Below, piece by piece: positions 1 through 6,301 of a stretch of 14,226 nt of DNA (position 1 is its first letter; each line of letters opens with the position of its first letter). The stretch comes from Actinobacteria bacterium UBA3028 (GTDB lineage: Bacteria; Actinomycetota; Actinomycetes; Nanopelagicales; Nanopelagicaceae), in contig DFDL01000078.1 in the NCBI GenBank assembly GCA_002367715.1, positions 415-14,640 on the forward strand, in the 5' to 3' direction. The position numbers were made by a program, and so were the translations under genes. Below the pieces are notes generated by a model that saw only the letters and a program-made list of their open reading frames with translations, searched no databases and had not been told where the DNA came from.

Positions 1-160
1 GCGCCTGTCGCGCCTGTCGCGCCAGCAGAACCTCCACCTGTAGCTCCCACAGCACCTGTTGCGCCTGTAGCTCCAACTGCGCCGCTAGTTGCAACACCTT
101 TAGCTCCTTGCGCACCAGTGGCACCTGTAGATCCAACTGCGCCTTTAGCTCCAGCCGCTC
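1..160. repeat. Degenerate 9-bp-unit tandem repeat encoding Gly-Ala-Thr/Val triplets
   Basis: On the plus strand the units read GCGCCTGTC, GCACCTGTT, GCGCCTGTA, GCTCCAACT and similar, i.e. three-codon units of the collagen-like gene on the other strand. The array continues past the left edge. The first two units are identical, which suggests recent slippage. This is coding repeat, not CRISPR: the units abut without spacers. Confidence 0.75.
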
Positions 161-446
161 CCTTCATTGGAACTGGGGCCGGCCAACTACCTTTCCGTTT
201 TGGTCCAAAGATTTGCATTGTTCTAATATTTATATAGAAGTCCCCATCTATTCCTGTAGCAGATTTTGGAACTCCTTTCCCGCTTAAAATTGTATTAATT
301 TTCGCATTTACTACCCGGCCTGCTTTTGTAATAGCGATCTCTTTTAATTTTCCTGCACTAGCGCTCTGAGTAATTGAAATATTGAATGCTAGAAATGAGG
401 AGATTATTAGTGAAGTGATCAAACTTTTAGATTTCAGTGCTCTCAT
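1..446 (-). CDS. Exported collagen-like (Gly-X-Y repeat) protein, 5' part, truncated by window edge
   Basis: The gene reads from ATG at 446 leftward and runs off the window, so only the first 148 codons are visible. Residues 1-31 form a signal peptide: basic MRALKSKS, a hydrophobic stretch, and ASA as a likely cleavage site. Residues 64-95 hold a module (GIDGDFYINIRTMQIFGPK, then W-P-A-P-V) that I recognise as a common preface to bacterial collagen-like tracts. From residue 96 the chain is Gly-X-Y (GAT, GAV, GAQ, GAK, GST) with two phase breaks, at VATS 118-121 and GG 138-139. The triplets contain no Pro and are rich in Ala and Thr. It is probably a surface or secreted fibrous protein; its partner and function are unknown. 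An in-frame stop lies 6 codons upstream of the chosen ATG and there is no other ATG between. No clear Shine-Dalgarno sequence is seen. It is divergent from the exported protein at 703. Confidence 0.85.
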   Translation of the reverse strand, partial: MRALKSKSLITSLIISSFLAFNISITQSASAGKLKEIAITKAGRVVNAKINTILSGKGVPKSATGIDGDFYINIRTMQIFGPKRKGSWPAPVPMKGAAGAKGAVGSTGATGAQGAKGVATSGAVGATGATGAVGATGGGSAGATGATG

Positions 447-451
447 TTTGA

Positions 452-491
452 GGCCACATCCCTAAGTCAATGTGGCCCAGGGGAAGGGCCA
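452..491 (-). promoter_or_regulatory. Competing-hairpin leader before the collagen-like gene
   Basis: Read as the minus-strand transcript, three segments precede the ATG at 446: A = TGGCCC (491-486), B = GGGCCACAT (478-470) and C = ATGTGGCC (459-452). A pairs with B (6 bp, 7-nt loop) and B pairs with C (8 bp, 10-nt loop), so the two hairpins exclude each other. C ends 5 nt before the start codon, so a B:C hairpin would cover the ribosome entry site. Two more CCACAT copies (497-492 and 542-537) could also pair with ATGTGG of C. The base pairing is seen in the sequence; a switching role is inference. It matches no riboswitch class that I recognise. Confidence 0.45.
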
Positions 492-670
492 ATGTGGGCT
501 CTACTATCCTCAGATCTCAGCGCTTGGAGGAGGAAAATGTGGGTGCGACCTCTCATCTATACATAAATTTTTTCTGGCTAGAGCGTGAATTCACAGTTTA
601 TATTCAGGTGTATTGACTATCGTCCACAGCATCAGGAAGTTATATACCGCTATCTGGAGGTAATTACTTC

Positions 671-676
671 TAGAAT
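671..676 (+). promoter_or_regulatory. Possible -10 element (TAGAAT) for the 193-residue exported protein
   Basis: TAGAAT fits the TANNNT pattern seen before other genes here and would give a leader of about 20 nt that includes the Shine-Dalgarno sequence at 690-695. No convincing -35 lies 16-18 bp upstream. A TTGACT at 613-618 is too far from TATATA at 641-646 (22 bp) to be a standard pair. Confidence 0.3.
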
Positions 677-689
677 GTTCAAATCGGTT

Positions 690-695
690 GGGGAG
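690..695 (+). promoter_or_regulatory. Ribosome binding site GGGGAG
   Basis: GGGGAG lies 7 nt before the ATG at 703 and fixes that start. It is one of few clear Shine-Dalgarno sequences in the window. Confidence 0.7.
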
Positions 696-702
696 TAAAT
701 AA

Positions 703-1284
703 ATGATTAATAAGAAAATTGCAGCTGTTGTTTTAGCGACAGCACTTTCAATTGGGACTGTTTCAACTGCTTCTATATCTGCAGCAGACCCAGGGCGTAA
801 AGGTGGCGGAGCTGCAGGAATTTCTGCAGTTCTTTCGGGATTAGTTTCGAGTGGAACGATTACTCAGGCACAGGCTGATGCAATTGCTGCGGCGATGGTT
901 TCTGCGGCTCCAAAGATGAAGCCGATGAAGGATCCATTCAGGAATGGGTTTGGAAAGAATTCTGTGGCACGTGAACTTGTAATAACTTCGACTCTCGGAA
1001 TCACATCAGAAGATCTCAAGGCAGCTCGCCTTGCTGGCACTTCACTTGCAATACTTGCTGGCGATAAGAAGGCAGAGCTGATTACTGCCCTTGTTGACTT
1101 CGAAACAACCGAGATTGATGCCGCTGTCACCAATGGCAAGCTAACTGCTGATCAAGCTACTGCAAAAAAGGCTGGTCTAAACGATCGCGTTACATCAAAG
1201 GTTGAATCTGCTCCAGGCAAGAAGCTTGGTGGAATGGATAAGGAAAAGAATGACAAGAAGCGCCTAAAGTCAGCTATCAAGTAG
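703..1284 (+). CDS. Small exported protein of unknown function, helical repeats and Lys-rich tail
   Basis: The product has 193 residues. A signal peptide covers residues 1-27 (MINKK, hydrophobic AAVVLATALSIG, cleavage near SISA|ADP). Two related short motifs follow: LVSSGTITQAQADAI (47-61) and VTNGKLTADQATA (142-154). Between them is LGITSEDLKAARLAGTSLA (98-116), close to the pattern 'LG.t.edl..a...G.sla.iA' found in many small secreted proteins of Gram-positive bacteria. The C terminus (171-193) is very Lys-rich (KEKNDKKRLKSAIK) and could bind an anionic surface or polymer. There are no cysteines and no membrane anchor after the signal peptide. I do not recognise a named family and assign no function. 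The start is supported by the Shine-Dalgarno sequence, and a strong terminator follows. Confidence 0.85.
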   Translation: MINKKIAAVVLATALSIGTVSTASISAADPGRKGGGAAGISAVLSGLVSSGTITQAQADAIAAAMVSAAPKMKPMKDPFRNGFGKNSVARELVITSTLGITSEDLKAARLAGTSLAILAGDKKAELITALVDFETTEIDAAVTNGKLTADQATAKKAGLNDRVTSKVESAPGKKLGGMDKEKNDKKRLKSAIK

Positions 1285-1312
1285 TACATCTATAGCAATT
1301 CTCTCTCTTCTT

Positions 1313-1354
1313 AAACGGCTCTTGCTAGAAATAGCAGGGGCCGTTTGAGTTTTC
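1313..1354 (+). terminator. Intrinsic terminator of the 193-residue exported protein gene
   Basis: AAACGGCTCTTGCT (1313-1326) pairs with AGCAGGGGCCGTTT (1333-1346) in a 14-bp stem with two G-T pairs and a 6-nt loop, followed by GAGTTTTCT. It ends 16 bp before rpiB starts, so rpiB needs its own promoter. Confidence 0.85.
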
Positions 1355-1357
1355 TGC

Positions 1358-1363
1358 CATTAT
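1358..1363 (+). promoter_or_regulatory. Possible leaderless -10 (CATTAT) of rpiB
   Basis: CATTAT ends 6 nt before the ATG at 1370, the same spacing as the clearer TANNNT boxes in this window, and no Shine-Dalgarno sequence is seen. The first base departs from the pattern, so this is tentative. Confidence 0.4.
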
Positions 1364-1369
1364 TGTGAG

Positions 1370-1825
1370 ATGAGAATTCATATCGGAAGCGACCATGCTG
1401 GCCTTGAGTTCAAGGGCGTCATTATCAAGCACTTGCAGACAAGCGGTCATGAAGTAATAGACCACGGACCAATCGAATATGACGCTCTTGATGATTATCC
1501 CGTCTTCTGTATTCCTGCGGCACAAGGAGTTGCAGCTGATCCAGGTTCCCTTGGCATCGTGCTGGGCGGTTCAGGAAATGGCGAGCAAATTGCTGCAAAT
1601 AAAGTTAAGGGAATTCGCGCCGCACTTGTCTGGTCGCTAGAAACTGCTGTACTTGCGCGGGAGCACAATAATGCAAATGTGATCTCAATTGGTGGCCGGA
1701 TGCACTCTGAAGAGTTCTGTTTAGAGCTCGTTGATAAATTTATAGCAACGCCATTTCCTGGCGATGAACGTCATGTGCGCAGAATTAATTTGATGGCAAA
1801 GTTTGATGAGACTGGCAAGATTTAA
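1370..1825 (+). CDS. rpiB: Ribose-5-phosphate isomerase B
   Basis: RpiB interconverts ribose 5-phosphate and ribulose 5-phosphate in the cytoplasmic pentose phosphate pathway. The 151 residues match the RpiB/LacAB fold length. Visible active-site residues, matched to the M. tuberculosis enzyme from memory, are D8-H9 (SDHAG), GGSGNGE 66-72 with S68 where many bacteria have Cys and E72 as the likely base, H99 (EHNNAN), R110 (GGRMH) and R134-H135/R138 for phosphate. The Ser-type site is usual in actinobacteria. No Shine-Dalgarno sequence precedes the ATG, and leaderless translation is likely. It is convergent with trmB, and the two stop codons overlap within TTTAAA. Confidence 0.95.
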   Translation: MRIHIGSDHAGLEFKGVIIKHLQTSGHEVIDHGPIEYDALDDYPVFCIPAAQGVAADPGSLGIVLGGSGNGEQIAANKVKGIRAALVWSLETAVLAREHNNANVISIGGRMHSEEFCLELVDKFIATPFPGDERHVRRINLMAKFDETGKI

Positions 1826-2499
1826 ACTTTAAAGTATTTTAAATCTGTAACTAGATGTCCCTTGCCTAAACCTTTATCTTCAAATCTTGTGAGTGGCCGA
1901 AACTCTGGCTTTGGAATTACTCCCCCAGAAAATCTCAAGTCTGTTTCAAATTTGCTAGCACTCCACTCTGCATAAGCAACCCAATCTGTTGCAATATGAA
2001 TATATCCACCGGATTTTAATTTGCGGTAGATGAGATCTAGAAAATCACTCTGTATTATGCGCCGCTTCCAATGCTTCTTCTTATGCCAAGGATCTGGAAA
2101 ATATAAATGAATCGCATCAAGGCTTTCATCTGGCATCTTCTGATCTAGAATTATTCGAGCATCTTCATTAATTAAGCGAATATTCTTTAGACTAAATTCA
2201 TTTATCCGAGCGAGCAACGAACCAATTCCAGGGCGATGTACCTCAAGTGCCAGAAATCCAGTTTCAGGAAAGGTGCGTGCAATTTCGGCTGTTGCCTCGC
2301 CCATTCCGGTTCCAATTTCCATTATGACCGCAGTGCTTGTTGGGAAGATCTCTTTTGGATTTATGTCTTGATTGGGTGAAATTCCGAATTCATCCCAGAA
2401 AAGCTGAGTGGCGCGATCTTGAGCCTCGGTTATTCGAGTTCCGCGAAGGCGAAATGACCTATTACTTAGGTTGTAGAGACTGCTCTTCTCTTCGCTCAT
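1822..2499 (-). CDS. trmB: tRNA (guanine-46-N7)-methyltransferase
   Basis: TrmB methylates G46 in the tRNA variable loop using S-adenosylmethionine. The 225-residue product has the Rossmann SAM motif EIGTGMGE (61-68), an acidic residue after the second strand (E86), the family signature PDPWHKKKHWKRR (135-147) and TDW (171-173). The N-terminal 15-25 residues are basic and typical (SFRLRG). It overlaps rpiB by 4 bp tail to tail. It is divergent from pepN across 36 bp that hold both -10 elements. The ATG at 2499 has no Shine-Dalgarno sequence but sits 6 nt after TAAGAT, which supports this start as leaderless. Confidence 0.95.
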   Translation of the reverse strand: MSEEKSSLYNLSNRSFRLRGTRITEAQDRATQLFWDEFGISPNQDINPKEIFPTSTAVIMEIGTGMGEATAEIARTFPETGFLALEVHRPGIGSLLARINEFSLKNIRLINEDARIILDQKMPDESLDAIHLYFPDPWHKKKHWKRRIIQSDFLDLIYRKLKSGGYIHIATDWVAYAEWSASKFETDLRFSGGVIPKPEFRPLTRFEDKGLGKGHLVTDLKYFKV

Positions 2500-2505
2500 A
2501 TGGGT

Positions 2506-2511
2506 ATCTTA
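2506..2511 (-). promoter_or_regulatory. Leaderless -10 element (TAAGAT) of trmB
   Basis: On the minus strand TAAGAT is followed by 6 nt (ACCCAT) and then the trmB ATG. Transcription would begin at or next to the start codon. The same TAAGAT-N6-ATG is found before the 71-residue gene at 5295. Confidence 0.6.
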
Positions 2512-2523
2512 GATAAGGAAAGA

Positions 2524-2529
2524 TAGAGT
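2524..2529 (+). promoter_or_regulatory. Leaderless -10 element (TAGAGT) of pepN
   Basis: TAGAGT, then GCGCGC (6 nt), then ATG at 2536. It lies 12 bp from the trmB -10 on the opposite strand, so the two polymerase sites overlap and must compete. Confidence 0.6.
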
Positions 2530-2535
2530 GCGCGC

Positions 2536-5076
2536 ATGCCTGGTTTAAATATCTCAAGAACCGAAGCCCGCGAACGTAGCGCGCACCTTTCAGTCACATC
2601 ATACGAAGTCAGTATCGACGTCTGTCAGGGCGCCGAGAACTTCATCGCTAGATCGGTGGTCAAATTCTCTTGCAACAAGCCTGGGTATGAGACTTTTATC
2701 GATGCCGTCGGAAAGCGTGTTATCTCCGCAAAGCTAAATGGCAAAGATGTAGCTGTATCAAATTACGATGGCGAGAGTATCTTCATCAAAGATCTAGCTG
2801 CCCTAAATGAATTAGTGATTGAGATTGAGGGCGAATACTCAAAGACTGGTGAAGGTCTGCAATATTCAGTAGATCCAGCAGATAACGAGGTCTATCTCTA
2901 TTCGCAGGGCGAGACTGCATATATCCGAAAGATGTATCCATGCTTTGATCAACCAGATTTAAAGGCTACTTTTCAGCTTACTGTCACAGCGCCAAAGCAT
3001 TGGGAGGTTATCTCAAACTCTCCTGTTAAAAGTAAGAGTGAGATTGCTGGAGATAAGAACATTTGGAATTTTCTTCCAACACCGAGAATTTCAACTTACA
3101 TAACTGCCCTGATTGCTGGTCCTTACTATCACGTACATGATGAGTATGTTGGGCAGAAGAGCGTTCCACTTGGAATCTACTGCCGTAAATCATTGGCCGA
3201 GTCGCTAGATCCTGAGGATATTTTCTTAGTTACCAAGCAAGGCTTTGCCTACTTTGAAAAAGTTTTCGGATTGGCATATCCATTTGAAAAGTATGATCAA
3301 ATTGCTGTTGTCGATTTTAACTGGGGCGCGATGGAGAACTCTGGCGCAGTTACCTTCTTAGAGAGTCTGTTGGTATTTCGAAGCAAGGTAACAGAGCGCA
3401 TGTATGACGCCCGCGCAAATACCATCTTGCACGAGATGGCACATATGTGGTTTGGCAATATGGTCACAATGCAATGGTGGGATGACTTATGGCTAAATGA
3501 ATCATTCGCTGAATGGTCTTCACATCTGGCCTCTGCTGAGGGAACTCGCTTTGTTAACGCATGGACTGGCTTTAATTCAGAGCGAAAGAACTGGGCATAT
3601 CGCCAAGATCAACTCTCTTCTACCCACCCAATCGTTACAGATATGGTCGATATTGAAACTGTAAATGCCAACTTTGATGGCATCACATATGCAAAGGGCG
3701 CCTCAGTTCTGCAACAACTAGTTGCCCACGTTGGGCGCGATAACTTTATTGCTGGACTACAGAAGTATTTCGCAAAGCATGCCTTTGCCAATACAACTCT
3801 CGATGATTTATTGGTTGAACTAACTGCTACAAGTGGACGTGATTTAAAGCCTTGGGTCTCGACTTGGCTGCAGACTGCTGGTGTAAATACCTTGCGACCA
3901 ATTCTTGAAATTTCAAATGATAAATATTCGAAGATTGAAATCCTTCAGGAAGCTCCTATTATTCCTGCTGGCTCTAAAGAGCTTCGTCCTCATCGCCTTG
4001 CAGTTGGTTTATATGATGTAAAGGGTGAGAGCGTTCTGCTCCGCAAATCTGTCGAATTAGATGTTGCAGGTGAGAGAACTGAGGTCTTAGAACTTGCAGG
4101 TGAGAGCGTTGCCGATCTACTTCTAATTAATGACCGTGATCTCTCATATGCCAAGGTGCGTTTAGATGATCGTTCGATTGCGACGCTAAAAGCCCATCTT
4201 GGAAATATCTCTGATGGCCTAACCCGTGCGATGTGCTGGGCAATCTCTTGGGATATGTTGCGAGATGGTGAGATAAGTACGACTGACTTTATTGATATTG
4301 CAATCGCTGGCCTGCCTGGCGAGAGTGACATAACTGTTGTAACGGTAATTGGTAACCAATTAACAACCGCAGTAGAGCTCTATGCAAACCCAGCAAAGCG
4401 CGATGAACTTCGGATAAGAGTTGCTGATGCACTTGCTGGAATGCTGGCATCGGCAAAGGCCGAGAGTGATCACCAACTTCAATTTGCCAGAATTTTTTCT
4501 GGCCTTGCAACCACAAAGGGCCATTTGACTCAGCTTCGAGCGCTTCTAGATGGGAAATTGGCTGGCCTTAAAGTTGATGCTGATCTTCGTTGGACATTTG
4601 TCTTAGCTCTCTGTGAGCGCAACTTATTTACTCGAGCCGAATTAGATGGTGAGCTTGAAAGGGATAACACAATTAATGGTCAACTCGGCCATGCAACTTG
4701 TGTTGCCGCCTTCTCAACAGCTGAGGCAAAAACTGCTGCTTGGAATTCAATTACCAAAGAAGAGATGACTAGTTCGATCCGCGCCGCAATTCATAGAGGT
4801 TTCATGCGCTCTGGCCAACGAGATTTACTGGCTGCCTATGTAGATCCTTATTTTGAGTCACTAATTACTATGTGGGATAACGCTTCGTTTGATATCGGTA
4901 GCTCATTTGTTGAACTCTGCTATCCAACATATATAACCGATAAGCAGACGTTAGAAAAGACCATTAATTGGCTTGAAACAACTGGCAAAGATTCACCAGC
5001 CGGTCTTCGCAGATTAGTTTCAGAGAGTCGAGATGCACTTGCAAGAGCACTTAAGGCTCAAGCTAAAGATGCTTAA
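2536..5076 (+). CDS. pepN: Aminopeptidase N, M1 family zinc metallopeptidase
   Basis: It removes N-terminal residues from peptides during cytoplasmic peptide turnover. The 846 residues match actinobacterial PepN. The N-terminal beta domain opens with the usual LNISRTEARERSAHLSVTSY. The catalytic domain has the exopeptidase motif GAMEN (264-268), zinc site HEMAH (299-303) with the third ligand E322 in NESFAEW (HExxH-x18-E), and Y385 in TYAKG as the likely transition-state residue. The C-terminal part (from about 480) is the helical ERAP1-like domain. There is no signal peptide. No Shine-Dalgarno sequence is seen and the start follows a leaderless -10. It converges on the 71-residue gene with a 3-bp gap and no terminator between. 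Confidence 0.97.
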   Translation: MPGLNISRTEARERSAHLSVTSYEVSIDVCQGAENFIARSVVKFSCNKPGYETFIDAVGKRVISAKLNGKDVAVSNYDGESIFIKDLAALNELVIEIEGEYSKTGEGLQYSVDPADNEVYLYSQGETAYIRKMYPCFDQPDLKATFQLTVTAPKHWEVISNSPVKSKSEIAGDKNIWNFLPTPRISTYITALIAGPYYHVHDEYVGQKSVPLGIYCRKSLAESLDPEDIFLVTKQGFAYFEKVFGLAYPFEKYDQIAVVDFNWGAMENSGAVTFLESLLVFRSKVTERMYDARANTILHEMAHMWFGNMVTMQWWDDLWLNESFAEWSSHLASAEGTRFVNAWTGFNSERKNWAYRQDQLSSTHPIVTDMVDIETVNANFDGITYAKGASVLQQLVAHVGRDNFIAGLQKYFAKHAFANTTLDDLLVELTATSGRDLKPWVSTWLQTAGVNTLRPILEISNDKYSKIEILQEAPIIPAGSKELRPHRLAVGLYDVKGESVLLRKSVELDVAGERTEVLELAGESVADLLLINDRDLSYAKVRLDDRSIATLKAHLGNISDGLTRAMCWAISWDMLRDGEISTTDFIDIAIAGLPGESDITVVTVIGNQLTTAVELYANPAKRDELRIRVADALAGMLASAKAESDHQLQFARIFSGLATTKGHLTQLRALLDGKLAGLKVDADLRWTFVLALCERNLFTRAELDGELERDNTINGQLGHATCVAAFSTAEAKTAAWNSITKEEMTSSIRAAIHRGFMRSGQRDLLAAYVDPYFESLITMWDNASFDIGSSFVELCYPTYITDKQTLEKTINWLETTGKDSPAGLRRLVSESRDALARALKAQAKDA

Positions 5077-5079
5077 AGA

Positions 5080-5295
5080 TTATTCAATACGAGAAAGTGT
5101 CGAGCTCTTCTTTCTGCGATCAACAGTAGAAAGTAAGACCACCGCTGAAATAACTGCAAACATCAACGCAGGAACGCCGACGAAGTAAAGAATTCCTTTA
5201 AAGGTTCCGAGCGGATCGCCAGGCATCGAACCATCTTCTTGAGTGATTCGGTTTATCAGTCCGGCGCTTACTTGGTTAAAAGTATTTAATGACAT
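5080..5295 (-). CDS. Small single-span membrane protein, unknown function
   Basis: The product has 71 residues. A polar N-terminal third (with QEDGSMPGDPLG at 19-30) is followed by one hydrophobic span at about 34-56 (ILYFVGVPALMFAVISAVVLL) and a basic, Ser-rich tail (DRRKKSSTLSRIE). By the positive-inside rule the C terminus is cytoplasmic. Similar short one-span proteins sit beside pepN in other actinobacteria as far as I recall, but no function is known to me. The start is supported by a TAAGAT box 6 nt upstream. The gene follows HNH on the same strand with a 9-bp gap. Confidence 0.75.
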   Translation of the reverse strand: MSLNTFNQVSAGLINRITQEDGSMPGDPLGTFKGILYFVGVPALMFAVISAVVLLSTVDRRKKSSTLSRIE

Positions 5296-5301
5296 GCAGG
5301 T

Positions 5302-5307
5302 ATCTTA
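5302..5307 (-). promoter_or_regulatory. Leaderless -10 element (TAAGAT) of the 71-residue gene, containing the HNH stop codon
   Basis: TAAGAT, then ACCTGC (6 nt), then ATG at 5295. The first three bases of the hexamer are the TAA stop of the upstream HNH gene. Confidence 0.6.
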
Positions 5308-5820
5308 GGCAACGCCGTGTTCTGCGCCAAATGGCCGCAGGTATGAGATCCATCTCGTATCTGGCTTACCTGTTCCAAGAATTCTCCATGCCGCACCGGC
5401 TGGTTCGCGGGGTAGCTTCTTTAACTTCCAGCCAATCTCTTTAAGGGTGCGATCAGCTTTCTGATGATTGCATTTGTGGCAAGCCGAAACAACATTCTCC
5501 CAATTATGTCCACCACCACGACTTCGTGGAATTACATGGTCGATAGATGTTGCAGGCGCGGCGCAGTAAACACAACGTCCCCCATCGCGAGCAAAGAGTG
5601 CGCGCCTGGAAAGTGGCACCGCATGGCGATATGGAATTCGAACAAATTTAACTAGTTTGATAACTGCCGGCAGGATTATTTCACCGCCCGAATAATGTAA
5701 AACGGTATCTGACTCTTCAACGGTTGTGGCACGCTGATTTAAGACGAGTATCAACGCTCGTCGCTCTGAGACGACACCTAGTGGCTCGTAGGTGGCGTTC
5801 AGTACCAATGTCTGTGGCAC
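5305..5820 (-). CDS. HNH endonuclease family protein
   Basis: The product has 171 residues from the GTG at 5820. A conserved N-terminal half (TLVLNATYEPLGVVSERRAL) precedes an HNH domain at about 77-125: C83-x2-C86, IDHVIPRSRGG (93-103) with D94/H95, N109 (WENVV), and C114-x2-C117-N. The two CxxC pairs would bind structural zinc, and H95 is the likely catalytic His. This is the chromosomal actinobacterial HNH protein found near glbO and pepN; its substrate is unknown to me and it is not an obvious restriction enzyme. The reading frame is open to 5919 and a TTG at 5841 is possible, but GTG at 5820 has AAGGGAG 7 nt upstream and gives the usual family N terminus. Confidence 0.85.
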   Translation of the reverse strand: MPQTLVLNATYEPLGVVSERRALILVLNQRATTVEESDTVLHYSGGEIILPAVIKLVKFVRIPYRHAVPLSRRALFARDGGRCVYCAAPATSIDHVIPRSRGGGHNWENVVSACHKCNHQKADRTLKEIGWKLKKLPREPAGAAWRILGTGKPDTRWISYLRPFGAEHGVA

Positions 5821-5827
5821 TAACTTG

Positions 5828-5834
5828 CTCCCTT
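5828..5834 (-). promoter_or_regulatory. Ribosome binding site AAGGGAG deciding the HNH start
   Basis: On the minus strand AAGGGAG is separated from the GTG at 5820 by CAAGTTA (7 nt). It lies inside the reading frame if the upstream TTG at 5841 were used, which argues for the shorter protein. Confidence 0.65.
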
Positions 5835-5914
5835 GTTTCAATGCGTGGCTCGCACTGTTGGCTGGGTAAATAGTGCCGTAAGTCGCGCAAAAAATCGCGC
5901 ATTTTAGGTGTTTA

Positions 5915-6301
5915 TTAAGTTAAATCTGGCTGGTTCTTCATTGAATGGGCCGCATATTGGAAATAAGTCCATAGCTCTTCTTTGAGATCCTCAGCAATCG
6001 CCAAGTCGATCACGGCAGCATGCATACATTCGAGCCAGGCATCGTGCTCAGGGGTTGCGATATGAAATGGTGCATGTCGCATCCGAAGCCTGGGATGGCC
6101 TCTCTGTTCTGAATAGGTCGCTGGCCCGCCCCAATATTGTGCCAAGAATAATTCAAGACGTTCCTGTGCCCCAGCCAAATCCTCATCTGGATACATTGGC
6201 TTCAGTATTGGATTTACTGCAACTTTTTCATAGAAGCGCGCCGTTAGCTCTTTAAAAGTCGCAGCTCCACCGGCTCGTTCATAGAAGGTTGCCTCGCTCA
6301 T
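5915..6301 (-). CDS. glbO: Group II truncated haemoglobin
   Basis: This is a haem protein of the TrHbO type, which binds O2 and is proposed to act in oxygen, NO or peroxide chemistry near the respiratory membrane. The 128 residues are very close to M. tuberculosis GlbO as I remember it: QYWGGPATYSEQRGHPRLRM is almost identical. Key residues are Y24 (B10), Y37 (CD1), proximal H76 (F8, in MRHAPF) and W89 (G8). The ATG at 6301 shares one base with the thioesterase stop (TGATG), which suggests translational coupling. A TTG one codon upstream is a less likely start. It is third in the unit ettA-thioesterase-glbO. Confidence 0.93.
   Translation of the reverse strand: MSEATFYERAGGAATFKELTARFYEKVAVNPILKPMYPDEDLAGAQERLELFLAQYWGGPATYSEQRGHPRLRMRHAPFHIATPEHDAWLECMHAAVIDLAIAEDLKEELWTYFQYAAHSMKNQPDLT

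Noticed and set aside
1..160. Short repeated units resembling a CRISPR or satellite array
   Set aside because: Units are 9 bp, contiguous and in frame as Gly-X-Y codons of a minus-strand gene; there are no spacers.
427..459. Ten-codon reading frame ATG TGG CCT... overlapping the collagen-like start
   Set aside because: It lies in another frame with no usable ribosome site; its ATG is part of the hairpin segment, so a leader peptide is not supported.
613..646. TTGACT ... TATATA as a promoter for the gene at 703
   Set aside because: The spacer is 22 bp, outside the usual 16-18.
447..702. A known riboswitch (cyclic di-GMP, cyclic di-AMP) in the divergent region
   Set aside because: I could not match conserved core motifs of either class on either strand; only the local hairpins are supported.
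864..1139. Antisense 91-codon frame in the exported-protein gene
   Set aside because: It is an out-of-frame shadow; the plus-strand gene has a signal peptide, Shine-Dalgarno sequence and terminator.
5305..5820. HNH gene as part of a restriction, homing or defence system
   Set aside because: It stands in a conserved housekeeping neighbourhood with no methylase, integrase or intron/intein signals around it.
5717..5902. 61-codon minus-strand frame overlapping the HNH start
   Set aside because: No recognisable domain or ribosome site, Arg-rich shadow composition, and it overlaps the well-supported HNH gene in another frame.
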